Of a stretch of 7,064 nt of DNA, positions 1-5,875 are shown one piece after another. The translations under genes were made by a program, and so were the position numbers. This stretch comes from Oscillospiraceae bacterium (GTDB lineage: Bacteria; Bacillota; Clostridia; Oscillospirales; Ruminococcaceae), in the NCBI GenBank assembly GCA_017848075.1, contig JAGALG010000153.1, positions 1-7,064 of the forward strand, read 5' to 3'. The notes below the pieces were generated by a model. It was not told the DNA's origin. It saw only the letters and a list, made by a program, of their open reading frames with translations, and ran no database searches. Within the stretch, counting starts at the first letter, position 1; each line of letters opens with the position of its first letter.

Positions 1-775
1 TATGCGGAGCGCGAACCGCATACCATGCCACCGCTTTGGAAGGCACGATATTTGGCGGGAAGCCGCAGTTATTAGAGGAGTAATGGATTCTTGCTGTGGA
101 GATTACATGCTCACGCAGGTAGTTTGCGCCCACATTCATCAGCTCCACGGCGTCCATGGCGCTGCGTCCCAGCTCCGGAGCGAAGGCCGCATGGGAGGTC
201 ACGCCGCTGAAGTAGAACTTCTCGTAGGCGCAGGCCAGCTCACCGCCGTCCATCACCATATTGCTGGAACCCGGATGCCAGGTCAGGGCAATATCGCAGT
301 CGCGGAACATGCCGTAGTAAGCCATTTTCACTTTACCGCTGAGCAGCTCCTCCTCCGGACAGCCGTAGAAACGAACCGTACCGGACAGGCCTTCTGCCTC
401 CATCACTTTTTTGATGGCAATGGCAGCCATAGCGGAAGCAGAACCCAGCAGATTGTGGCCACAGCCATGACCGGCTGCGCCGTCCACAACGGCCTCTTTT
501 ACCGGGCTAACCTTCTGGGACAGACCGGGCAGAGCGTCGAACTCACCCAAAATGGCAATGACCGGATGGCCGCTGCCGTATTCTGCATAGAAGGCATGCT
601 CCATCTTTTCTTCGTTAACGATGACAAAACCTTCCTTGCTCAGAAGCTCTCTCAAATAAGCGGCAGATTTCGTTTCGGTACCGCCCACTTCCGGGTTATC
701 CCAAAGATATTTGCAGCTCTGAGCACAGAGGGCTTCCAGCTCATTGACTGTTTCAAAAACAAACTGTTTGGACAT
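1..775 (-). CDS. AbgB-like M20 metallo-amidohydrolase, N-terminal part (runs off left edge)
   Basis: Only the first 258 residues are in the window; the frame is open to the edge. The protein resembles AbgB, a subunit of p-aminobenzoyl-glutamate hydrolase in E. coli (about 480 residues), so roughly half is missing. Visible M20 landmarks are LGEFDALPGLSQ (about residues 76-87), the metal-site block GHGCGHNLLG (102-111, with C105 and H107), FYGCPEEE with the likely catalytic glutamate (137-143), LTWHPGS with a metal-ligand histidine (H167), and SHAAFAPELGRSAMDAV of the lid domain (194-210). The family cleaves amide bonds of N-acyl or aryl-acyl amino acids in the cytoplasm using two divalent metals. 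Two ATGs stand in tandem; I chose the inner one (773-775) because it lies 7 nt after GGAG, but the one at 776-778 would add a single Met. The gene is third in an operon, 24 nt after a membrane protein. The family call is firm; the substrate is not known and need not be p-aminobenzoyl-glutamate. Confidence 0.9.
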   Translation of the reverse strand, partial: MSKQFVFETVNELEALCAQSCKYLWDNPEVGGTETKSAAYLRELLSKEGFVIVNEEKMEHAFYAEYGSGHPVIAILGEFDALPGLSQKVSPVKEAVVDGAAGHGCGHNLLGSASAMAAIAIKKVMEAEGLSGTVRFYGCPEEELLSGKVKMAYYGMFRDCDIALTWHPGSSNMVMDGGELACAYEKFYFSGVTSHAAFAPELGRSAMDAVELMNVGANYLREHVISTARIHYSSNNCGFPPNIVPSKAVAWYAVRAPH

Positions 776-799
776 CATATTTCTCCTTTACAGTTGGGA

Positions 800-1492
800 C
801 TAAGCCTCTTTTTTGCCTTTGTTCATCAGGATGTTGATAGCGATTGCGCCGAACACGCAAACCAGAGTACCCAGCCAGTTGCTTGCGCCAGGGATGAAGT
901 TGAACACACCGCTGTTGATGGCAACATAGAGGATGCAGGCCAGAACCAGAACAATACCGGACAGCTTCAGGCTCTTCATTGCGAACTGTACGAACAGAGC
1001 ACCAAAGAGAGCTGGCAGCAGGTAGTTGAGGGCTGCGGTCACTTCTGCCGGCAGAGCGGACAGGATCGCCTGACCACCGATAACGCCAACAGACAGAATC
1101 ACTACATTGATAATGATGGAAACGCCCATACCAATGGTAGCGATAATGGAACCCTGGTTGGTGCCTGGTTCCACGGCTGCGGATACCTGAGCCATGGAAG
1201 CGCAAGGAATACGCATGTTGGAGATGTTACCGGATACAAAGGCCATGTATGTACCAACAGGGCCAACAACCGGGTAGTAGGAGATTGGTTCCATGAACCA
1301 CAGGAAAGCAAAGGAAGCGGCAGCGCTGACAAAGCAGGTTGCCAGAGCGCTCCAGTTTGGCCACAGGCCGTAAACCAGACCCAGAACAATAGCTGGGAAG
1401 AAGGATGCGCAAACGGCCAGAACACCGATCAGTTTACCGATCTTGTGCATCTGTGGAAGGTATTCGTTTTCATAGAAATTGCTGTTGCTCAT
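800..1492 (-). CDS. Polytopic membrane protein, putative permease partner of the DUF5058-like protein
   Basis: This is a 230-residue integral membrane protein with about six or seven hydrophobic segments, near residues 18-43, 48-68, 72-88, 113-138, 153-171, 177-193 and 205-223, and a short basic C-terminus (NKGKKEA). A conserved-looking loop, EPISYYPVVGPVGTY followed by SGNISNMRIPCA (about 68-98), is the best family signature. From memory, similar proteins in Clostridia are often labelled small-conductance mechanosensitive channel, but I see no MscS beta domain or pore-helix pattern, so I do not accept that label. The start is secured by a perfect AAGGAGGT ribosome binding site 7 nt upstream. 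It starts 12 nt after the DUF5058-like gene ends, with that stop codon touching the ribosome binding site, so the two are probably translationally linked and may form one complex. The M20 gene follows 24 nt later. Transport of the hydrolase's substrate or product is inferred from context only. Confidence 0.85.
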   Translation of the reverse strand: MSNSNFYENEYLPQMHKIGKLIGVLAVCASFFPAIVLGLVYGLWPNWSALATCFVSAAASFAFLWFMEPISYYPVVGPVGTYMAFVSGNISNMRIPCASMAQVSAAVEPGTNQGSIIATIGMGVSIIINVVILSVGVIGGQAILSALPAEVTAALNYLLPALFGALFVQFAMKSLKLSGIVLVLACILYVAINSGVFNFIPGASNWLGTLVCVFGAIAINILMNKGKKEA

Positions 1493-1504
1493 TGTGTTAC
1501 CTCC

Positions 1505-2194
1505 TTAAATCACAGCGACGATAACCATAGCGACCAGAATGGCGATGGTCAGGTTCCACTCTTTCAGAGCAGGCACTTTTTTGCTGAGCTGCATCATCAC
1601 ATACATCAGAATTGCACCCAGAACGGTAGCCAAAGCGTTTTTGTTCAGGGTAACCACTCTCTGTGCAACCATGGAGCTGAATACACCGATCATTGCGCCG
1701 GTGGAGATCAGACCCATAACAGCGGAGTTGCCGCCGGACATTTTCTTCTGAACCTTGTCCATTTTATCAGCTGCGAAGGTGGAGAAGATGATCCAGCCGA
1801 TGGAGCCCAGGATCATGGTCCAAACAGCCATGGTCAGAGCCAGTGGGGTCAGCTCATCCACACCCAGAGCAACACCGACAGAACCGGTACCGATACCGGC
1901 AGCGATGGACTCGAACATAACGGAACCGATGAAGGACAGACGCATCCAAGCCATTGGGCCGCCCACAGAGATCAGCAGGGAGAGCATACCGGACAAGATA
2001 ACGATGGAAGGACCGATGGAGGTCAAAGCAGAGCTTTTTACCGCATGTTTCATCTGTTCTTTGCTCAGGCCAACCTTCGGACCTGCTTCAAAGGCTTTCT
2101 TAACAAAGATGACTGCCTGAGCGATTACCAGCACAACGGCTACGCCGCAGGTGATCCACATAGGCATACTGTTCGCAATTTGCATTGCATTCAT
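1505..2194 (-). CDS. DUF5058-like membrane protein, first gene of the transporter/amidohydrolase operon
   Basis: This is a 229-residue membrane protein with about six or seven hydrophobic segments, near residues 12-32, 57-78, 87-113, 118-140, 157-176, 185-202 and 212-229. Hydrophilic loops carry KKAFEAGPKVGLSKEQMK (about 32-49) and ADKMDKVQKKMSGGN (142-156). The pattern NSMPMWI at the start, SIGPSIVI (59-66), WMRLSFIGSVMFE (83-95) and AVWTMILGSIGW (123-134) matches my recollection of the DUF5058 family of unknown function; a profile search would settle it. The start is supported by AAAGGAGGAAG about 7 nt upstream. It leads an operon with a second membrane protein and an AbgB-like amidohydrolase, so a role in importing an N-acylated or peptide-like substrate is plausible. 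No solute-binding protein or ATPase is visible, so any transport would be secondary or rely on genes outside the window. Expression is probably controlled by the palindromes in the long leader upstream. Confidence 0.87.
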   Translation of the reverse strand: MNAMQIANSMPMWITCGVAVVLVIAQAVIFVKKAFEAGPKVGLSKEQMKHAVKSSALTSIGPSIVILSGMLSLLISVGGPMAWMRLSFIGSVMFESIAAGIGTGSVGVALGVDELTPLALTMAVWTMILGSIGWIIFSTFAADKMDKVQKKMSGGNSAVMGLISTGAMIGVFSSMVAQRVVTLNKNALATVLGAILMYVMMQLSKKVPALKEWNLTIAILVAMVIVAVI

Positions 2195-2465
2195 ATAACT
2201 TCCTCCTTTAAATTTGTAGGATTTGTGAGTAATATTTTACCTTACAAAAGGATTCGTTTCTATGTTTATTTTTGACAGAATGTGATAAATTTTTTACAAA
2301 AGAAAATATTTTTACACTCCATATTTTAAATATGTAAAATATTTTACACATTCTCCCCTCTTTTCTCCGCTGTCCTCTCAATAAAATCCCATGATTTCAT
2401 AATTTATCCCATTTTATGGATAATATAGTGAAAGTATTTTGACTTTATAGTGTAAGATTTTTTAC
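2195..2465 (-). other. Long AT-rich untranslated leader of the DUF5058-like operon
   Basis: About 265 nt separate the predicted transcription start from the first ATG. No convincing gene lies here. It holds a perfect 16-bp palindrome (2333-2348), an adjoining 15-nt palindrome CATATTTTAAATATG (2320-2334), repeated wTTTTACA half-sites (2291-2298, 2309-2316, 2341-2348, plus ATTTTACC at 2234-2241), and a purine-rich stretch on the minus strand (about 2351-2379). Two short minus-strand ORFs fit in it (18 codons at 2344-2400; 47 codons at 2208-2351), but neither has convincing coding character. The only strong ribosome binding site is AGGAGG just before 2194. I recognise no known riboswitch. Confidence 0.55.
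2333..2348. promoter_or_regulatory. Perfect 16-bp palindrome, candidate operator
   Basis: TGTAAAATATTTTACA is perfectly self-complementary. It shares size and pattern with the inner 16 bp of the inverted repeat over the promoter (TGTAAGATTTTTTACA, 2451-2466), fitting TGTAAnATnTTTTACA. It lies about 120 bp downstream of the promoter site, so the two could be bridged by one dimeric or tetrameric regulator. The ends recall a TyrR box (TGTAAA, six bases, TTTACA), but the spacer here is four bases, so I do not assign it to TyrR. Confidence 0.55.
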
Positions 2466-2471
2466 ACTATA
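2446..2471. promoter_or_regulatory. Inverted-repeat operator overlapping the -10 box of the DUF5058-like operon
   Basis: Perfect 10-bp arms TATAGTGTAA (2446-2455) and TTACACTATA (2462-2471) flank a 6-bp spacer. The right-hand arm contains the predicted -10 hexamer on the minus strand, and the repeat extends over the expected transcription start. That placement is typical of a repressor operator. The regulator is not encoded in this window, and the sequence does not match an operator I can name with confidence. Confidence 0.65.
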
Positions 2472-2493
2472 CTTCCCTTTGGTTTCTCGTCAA
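2466..2493 (-). promoter_or_regulatory. Sigma-A-type promoter for the DUF5058-like/permease/AbgB-like operon
   Basis: On the minus strand TTGACG (2493-2488) and TATAGT (2471-2466) are separated by 16 bp; each box is 5 of 6 to consensus. It sits immediately downstream of the terminator of the preceding M20 gene and is the best promoter in the intergenic stretch. The -10 box lies inside the inverted repeat 2446-2471, so occupancy of that repeat should block it. Confidence 0.65.
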
Positions 2494-2497
2494 TTGT

Positions 2498-2533
2498 AAC
2501 AAAAAGTCCCCCCTGCCTTTCGGCAGAGGGGAC
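2498..2533 (-). terminator. Intrinsic terminator of the M20 amidohydrolase gene
   Basis: On the minus strand a 12-bp stem with one A-C mismatch (arms 2533-2522 and 2517-2506) closes a GAAA tetraloop and is followed by TTTTTGTT (2505-2498). It begins 8 nt after the TAA stop of the M20 gene. It is strongly GC-rich in the stem and lacks a good U-tract on the plus strand, so it acts in the minus direction. Confidence 0.92.
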
Positions 2534-2541
2534 GCGTCCTT

Positions 2542-3738
2542 TTAGTCCTGATTCAGTTCAAATACGGTTTCGCAGAGCACCTGAGTCACATGGCCCAGCA
2601 GTCTCTCGTCCACATTGAATTTCGGGTTGTGCAGGCTGATTGGCTCTGCATCGCCCTCCGCCCAGTTGCCGGCGTAGAAGTACACAGCCGGTACCCGACG
2701 GCTGAATTCGCTGAAGTTATCCGCAGCCAAATGATCCTCGGCGATCAGTTCCACCTGCTCCTCGCCCAGCATTTTGGCAGCGCTGCGGCGGCAGATCTCG
2801 ATCATCTTTGGATCGTTGCGTACCGGATACAGTCCGGCCCGCAGAGAGAAGTCATAACTTGCCCCGGAGAACTCGCAGCAGCTCTTGACCAAAGCCTCCA
2901 GCTCCCTTGCGATCTGCTGGGTGACATCCATATCGGTGCTGCGGATCGTGCCCATGATCTCACAGTTGTCCGGAATGATATTTCCGGTCGTACCTGCATG
3001 AATGGAGCAGAAGGTCAGCACCCGTGGTTCCAGACCGATGATCTTCTCCGCCAGAATGGTCGGCGCCTGCGCGCAGATCCGTCCTGCAATGGCAATCGGG
3101 TTGATCGCCAGATGAGGCATGGCTCCATGACCGCCCTTGCCCTTGATATTGATCTGGAAGGTGGCTGGGCAGCCGAAGGCATAGCGCTGTGCGATGCCGA
3201 TAGTACCGGCTTTTACAGTCGGCCAAACATGAGCCGCCAAAGCGCAGTCCACCGCCGGGTTCTCCAGCACATGATCCTCTAAAATCAGTTCTTTAGCACC
3301 GAAGCTGACTTCCTCACCCGGCTGGAAAATAAATTTGATGGTACCGGGAACCTGTTCCCGCATTTTGCTCAAAACCTTAGCTGCACCCAGAACCCATGTC
3401 GCATGGGCATCGTGGCCGCAGGCGTGCATTTTTCCCTCGATCTCCGAGGCAAAGTCCACACCGCTCTGCTCCTGTACCGGCAGGGCATCAATGTCAGCCC
3501 GAACGATCACGCATTTTCCCGGCAGGCCGCCCTTCAGGACAGCCATTACGCCGGTGCCGCCTGCTAAACCGCTGTAAACCTCCAGGCCCTCCAGCTTCTC
3601 CAGTTCTTTCGTGATGAGGGCTGCGGTTTCCCGCTCCTCTCTGGCGATTTCCGGCCGTCTGTGAATGCAGCGGCGGATCTGTACCAGTTCTTCCTCGATC
3701 TCCGCCGTCAGGGCCTTGATCTGTTCTTCTCTTGTCAT
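2542..3738 (-). CDS. M20 family amidohydrolase (hippurate / N-acyl-L-amino-acid hydrolase type)
   Basis: The 398-residue protein has the usual full length of this M20D group. Landmarks in order are IHRRPEIAREE (25-35), VRADIDALPVQE (79-90), the metal-binding block GKMHACGHDAHAT (102-114, with C107, H109 and D110), FQPGEE with catalytic and metal glutamates (138-143), AAHVWP (168-173, H170), the lid-domain KGKGGHGAMPH (199-209), AGTTGNIIPD (248-257) and the C-terminal ligand H370 in ISLHNPKFNVDE. These enzymes hydrolyse the amide of N-acyl amino acids in the cytoplasm. A mild oddity is that the usual EDF-type motif reads ADNFSEF (339-345). The start follows GGGGGAG with 6-7 nt spacing. The gene has its own promoter and terminator, so it is a single-gene unit between two operons. 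It belongs to a different M20 subfamily from the AbgB-like protein to the left. The substrate cannot be told from sequence; N-acetyl-diaminopimelate or indole-acetyl-amino-acid activity are alternatives in this family. Confidence 0.93.
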   Translation of the reverse strand: MTREEQIKALTAEIEEELVQIRRCIHRRPEIAREERETAALITKELEKLEGLEVYSGLAGGTGVMAVLKGGLPGKCVIVRADIDALPVQEQSGVDFASEIEGKMHACGHDAHATWVLGAAKVLSKMREQVPGTIKFIFQPGEEVSFGAKELILEDHVLENPAVDCALAAHVWPTVKAGTIGIAQRYAFGCPATFQINIKGKGGHGAMPHLAINPIAIAGRICAQAPTILAEKIIGLEPRVLTFCSIHAGTTGNIIPDNCEIMGTIRSTDMDVTQQIARELEALVKSCCEFSGASYDFSLRAGLYPVRNDPKMIEICRRSAAKMLGEEQVELIAEDHLAADNFSEFSRRVPAVYFYAGNWAEGDAEPISLHNPKFNVDERLLGHVTQVLCETVFELNQD

Positions 3739-3756
3739 AGCGCTCTCCCCCGTTTC

Positions 3757-3765
3757 TGTGGATAA
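3757..3765 (-). promoter_or_regulatory. Perfect DnaA-box-like 9-mer in the M20 leader
   Basis: The minus strand reads TTATCCACA, the consensus DnaA box, between the -10 element and the ribosome binding site of the M20 gene and overlapping the likely transcription start. No second box was seen nearby, so this is not an origin. A single 9-mer can occur by chance; it may or may not bind DnaA. Confidence 0.3.
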
Positions 3766-3773
3766 CTGCCTTT

Positions 3774-3803
3774 ATTATACAATACTCTGCCATAGAAAAA
3801 CAA
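3774..3803 (-). promoter_or_regulatory. Sigma-A-type promoter for the M20 amidohydrolase gene
   Basis: On the minus strand a perfect TATAAT (3779-3774) lies 18 bp after TTGTTT (3803-3798). The start of transcription should fall near 3766, giving a leader of about 28 nt before the ATG at 3738. It lies just past the terminator of the aminotransferase operon, which supports independent expression of the M20 gene. Confidence 0.7.
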
Positions 3804-3814
3804 CTCTCTCAAGC

Positions 3815-3844
3815 AGAAAAGCACCCGGCTCCATGGCCGGATGC
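3815..3844 (-). terminator. Intrinsic terminator of the hydrolase/creatininase/aminotransferase operon
   Basis: On the minus strand GCATCCGGC (3844-3836) and GCCGGGTGC (3829-3821) form a 9-bp stem with one G-T wobble around a 6-nt loop, followed by TTTTCT (3820-3815). It begins 17 nt after the aminotransferase stop codon. Confidence 0.88.
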
Positions 3845-3861
3845 AAAATCAGGAAGATATC

Positions 3862-5073
3862 CTATTGTTCTGCCAAACTCTCATCCAAAATACGCCACAT
3901 TGCTTCGATTTGTTCTGCTGTTACACTGTATGGAGGCTTCAGCATGATCGTTCCGATGGCAGAAGCAGGTACCAGCAGGCCTTTGGCTTTGATGGCACTC
4001 AAAACCCGCTTATACTTCTCTGTATCATTGATCTCGAAAGCAGCTGCGGTACCCTTATTACGGATATGACAGACACAATCATATTTTTCAGCCAGCTGAT
4101 CCAGCTTTTGACGAAGCAGCAAGCCCATCTGTGCATTATGTTCCAGCAGACCATGCTCCAGCAGTTCCTCGAAGACGCAGCAGGCCGCAGTGCAGGCCAG
4201 ATTTTCGTCGCCAGTGCCGCCGGTCAGTGCGTGGAGATACTTCTCCTCCGGAATGTATTTGGTCAGCAAGGCGGAAATGTGCATTCCATTGCCCAAAGCC
4301 TTGCCTAAAAGCAGCATATCCGGTTCCAGACCTTCCTCTTCGTAGCAGTACATTTGACCGCTGCGCCCCATACCGCTTTGGATCTCGTCCAAAATGAACA
4401 GAGCGCCTCTTGCGTGAGCCCAGTCCTGCAGAGCCTTCAGCCAGCCCTTCGGAGGCACGATCACACCGCCACCCTGATAAGGCTCCACGATGACCGCACC
4501 AATATCATTGGCAGACTCGTATGGCAGCTTCTGATCCAGATGGCGCAGACAGAAGAAATTGCAGCTGTCACAGCTTTTCTCGTAAGGACAGTGAGCGCAG
4601 TTTGGGTAGGCACCAAAAGCCAAACCGCTGGCAATGGGACCGTAGTGGTTTTTCCGCTTGGTCATGCCGGACATGGACGCACTGAGATGGGTGCGGCCGT
4701 GGATGCTGTTCCAAAAAGAAAGCACCTCCGTCTTTCCAGTGATCTTCAGGGCCATTTTCACCGCCCACTCGGTCGTCTCCGAGCCGGAAGCCGTCAAATG
4801 GATGGCTTTGAACTGCTGATGGGTCGTCTCCATCAGGTAGCGGTACAGCTTTTCCTTATCAGCGGAATAAGCGCATTTACCGGATGTGACCCCACAAAGC
4901 GCTTGGGTCATACGCTGGATATAGTGAGGGTTATTCTGACCCAAAACGATGCAGAACTCATTGAAGTCCAAATAGTGTCTGCCCTGTGCATCGATCAGCT
5001 CCGCTCCCTGTCCGCTGACCAAATCCAGCTTGGCTGCATGCGTCACCGGCTGCAGAATGTCGTATTGTTTCAT
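3862..5073 (-). CDS. Class III PLP-dependent aminotransferase (omega-aminotransferase type)
   Basis: This 403-residue protein belongs to the class III (GABA/ornithine/omega-amino) aminotransferase fold type I. Visible features are the phosphate-binding TASGSETTEWAVKMA (94-108), FWNSIHGRTH with the ring-stacking aromatic position (120-129), VEPYQGGGV (196-204), ILDEIQSGMGRSG with the PLP-nitrogen aspartate D229 (227-239), and LLLGKALGNGMHISALL with the Schiff-base lysine K258 (254-270). An insert at 157-176 carries five cysteines in the order C-x2-C-x5-C-x2-C-x3-C (C159, C162, C168, C171, C175). Related inserts with fewer cysteines occur in bacterial class III enzymes. The length is slightly below the usual 420-450. 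The start is preceded by AAGGTGAT. It is the third gene of an operon, 28 nt after the creatininase-family gene, and precedes a terminator. It probably transfers an amino group from an omega-amine or amino acid released by neighbouring hydrolases to a 2-oxo acid; the actual substrate is unknown. Confidence 0.93.
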   Translation of the reverse strand: MKQYDILQPVTHAAKLDLVSGQGAELIDAQGRHYLDFNEFCIVLGQNNPHYIQRMTQALCGVTSGKCAYSADKEKLYRYLMETTHQQFKAIHLTASGSETTEWAVKMALKITGKTEVLSFWNSIHGRTHLSASMSGMTKRKNHYGPIASGLAFGAYPNCAHCPYEKSCDSCNFFCLRHLDQKLPYESANDIGAVIVEPYQGGGVIVPPKGWLKALQDWAHARGALFILDEIQSGMGRSGQMYCYEEEGLEPDMLLLGKALGNGMHISALLTKYIPEEKYLHALTGGTGDENLACTAACCVFEELLEHGLLEHNAQMGLLLRQKLDQLAEKYDCVCHIRNKGTAAAFEINDTEKYKRVLSAIKAKGLLVPASAIGTIMLKPPYSVTAEQIEAMWRILDESLAEQ

Positions 5074-5101
5074 TTCTAATCACCTTGATCTTTCACAAAG
5101 C

Positions 5102-5863
5102 TTATTCTTCGTAATAGTCGCACGGTTCCCATGCAATAAACTCGTTGAGGAAGTTCACCAGATCCTCCACCTGCGCCTGCAGGATCGCTTCCCCTTTCTC
5201 TTTGGATGCCAGAGTGCTGTTTCCGTTGGTGCCACAGGGAGTACACATCCGATTTGGGAAGTAGATCTTCTCAAAGCCCTTGCCCTTGCTGTAGGGGAAG
5301 GCGGAGGAATACTCCTCCGTAGTTTTATCCATCTGAACCAGATCCGGGCGGATGTTCAGCATGATACTGGTTTCCGCTTCATCGCCGTGGCCGCCTTTTG
5401 GCTGCTGACAGACAGCCGCTTCCGCCTCTCTGCCGATGCCGGTGCAGTCGGAAACTGCCACCTTCACATCGTATTCATTGTTCATGGACAGAGCCAGCAG
5501 CTTCAGCGGAATATGGGTAGAAAAACCATCATCAAGAATGAAGAATTTCTTTACACCAAAACGCACGAAGCTGAGCAGCACATCTTTGGTATAGTCGATG
5601 AAGTGCTGATAATCCACCGTTACAGAACCCTTCCACTTGATGAAGTTGGGGAAATAGGCAAACGGCATGGTGGGCAGGGTGATGACATCGCAGCGGCTGG
5701 TTATCTCTTTGGCTAAATAGTCAGCCACAAAGTAGTCGGTACCCATTGGCAGATGATTGCCGTGCTCCTTGGAGCCGCCTCCGATCGGCAGAACGATGAC
5801 GGTCTTTTCGTTGATCAAGTCCTTGCACTGCTCGTAAGTCAGTTCACTGATAAATTTTCCCAT
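5102..5863 (-). CDS. Creatininase-family amidohydrolase with altered metal-site motif
   Basis: The 253-residue length matches the creatininase family (PF02633), cytoplasmic metal-dependent enzymes that open lactam rings or cleave amides, including creatininase, FAPy deformylase and the mycofactocin peptidase MftE. The first metal motif is intact: LPIGGGSKEHGNHLPMGTD (25-43, with E33, H34, H37 and D43). The C-terminal GGHGDEAETS (157-166) matches the family's HAGExETS block. The middle motif, normally NGHGGN or NGHYEN, reads DDGFSTH (111-117), so the usual metal-ligand histidine is a phenylalanine (F114), with a histidine three residues later. This may mark a subfamily with different metal chemistry or substrate. 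It lies 12 nt after the alpha/beta hydrolase gene and 28 nt before the aminotransferase; its ribosome binding site AAAGGAAG abuts the upstream stop codon. True creatininase activity is doubtful. The family call is firm, the reaction is not. Confidence 0.9.
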   Translation of the reverse strand: MGKFISELTYEQCKDLINEKTVIVLPIGGGSKEHGNHLPMGTDYFVADYLAKEITSRCDVITLPTMPFAYFPNFIKWKGSVTVDYQHFIDYTKDVLLSFVRFGVKKFFILDDGFSTHIPLKLLALSMNNEYDVKVAVSDCTGIGREAEAAVCQQPKGGHGDEAETSIMLNIRPDLVQMDKTTEEYSSAFPYSKGKGFEKIYFPNRMCTPCGTNGNSTLASKEKGEAILQAQVEDLVNFLNEFIAWEPCDYYEE

Positions 5864-5875
5864 GATATTCTTCCT

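Noticed and set aside
800..1492. Mechanosensitive channel (MscS) identity for the 230-residue membrane protein
   Set aside because: No MscS-type pore helix or soluble beta domain follows the membrane segments, and the protein is hydrophobic to near its end.
2..2275. A 757-codon open frame on the plus strand
   Set aside because: It is the codon-aligned antisense of three well-supported minus-strand genes, has no ribosome binding site, and its translation is rich in His, Gln, Asn and Gly with no recognisable domain. It reflects codon bias.
2333..2348. TyrR box
   Set aside because: The ends match TGTAAA/TTTACA, but the spacer is four bases instead of six, and TyrR is a proteobacterial regulator.
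2530..2539. GGACGCGTCC palindrome beside the M20 stop codon
   Set aside because: It is short and overlaps the terminator arm; nothing repeats it elsewhere, so it is probably incidental.
3757..3765. Replication origin
   Set aside because: There is only one DnaA-box 9-mer, with no cluster, no AT-rich unwinding element next to it and no replication genes.
4354..5716. Long plus-strand frames opposite the aminotransferase and creatininase genes (4354-5079 and 5030-5716)
   Set aside because: They are antisense to clear PLP-enzyme and creatininase-family motifs and show no domain or promoter of their own.
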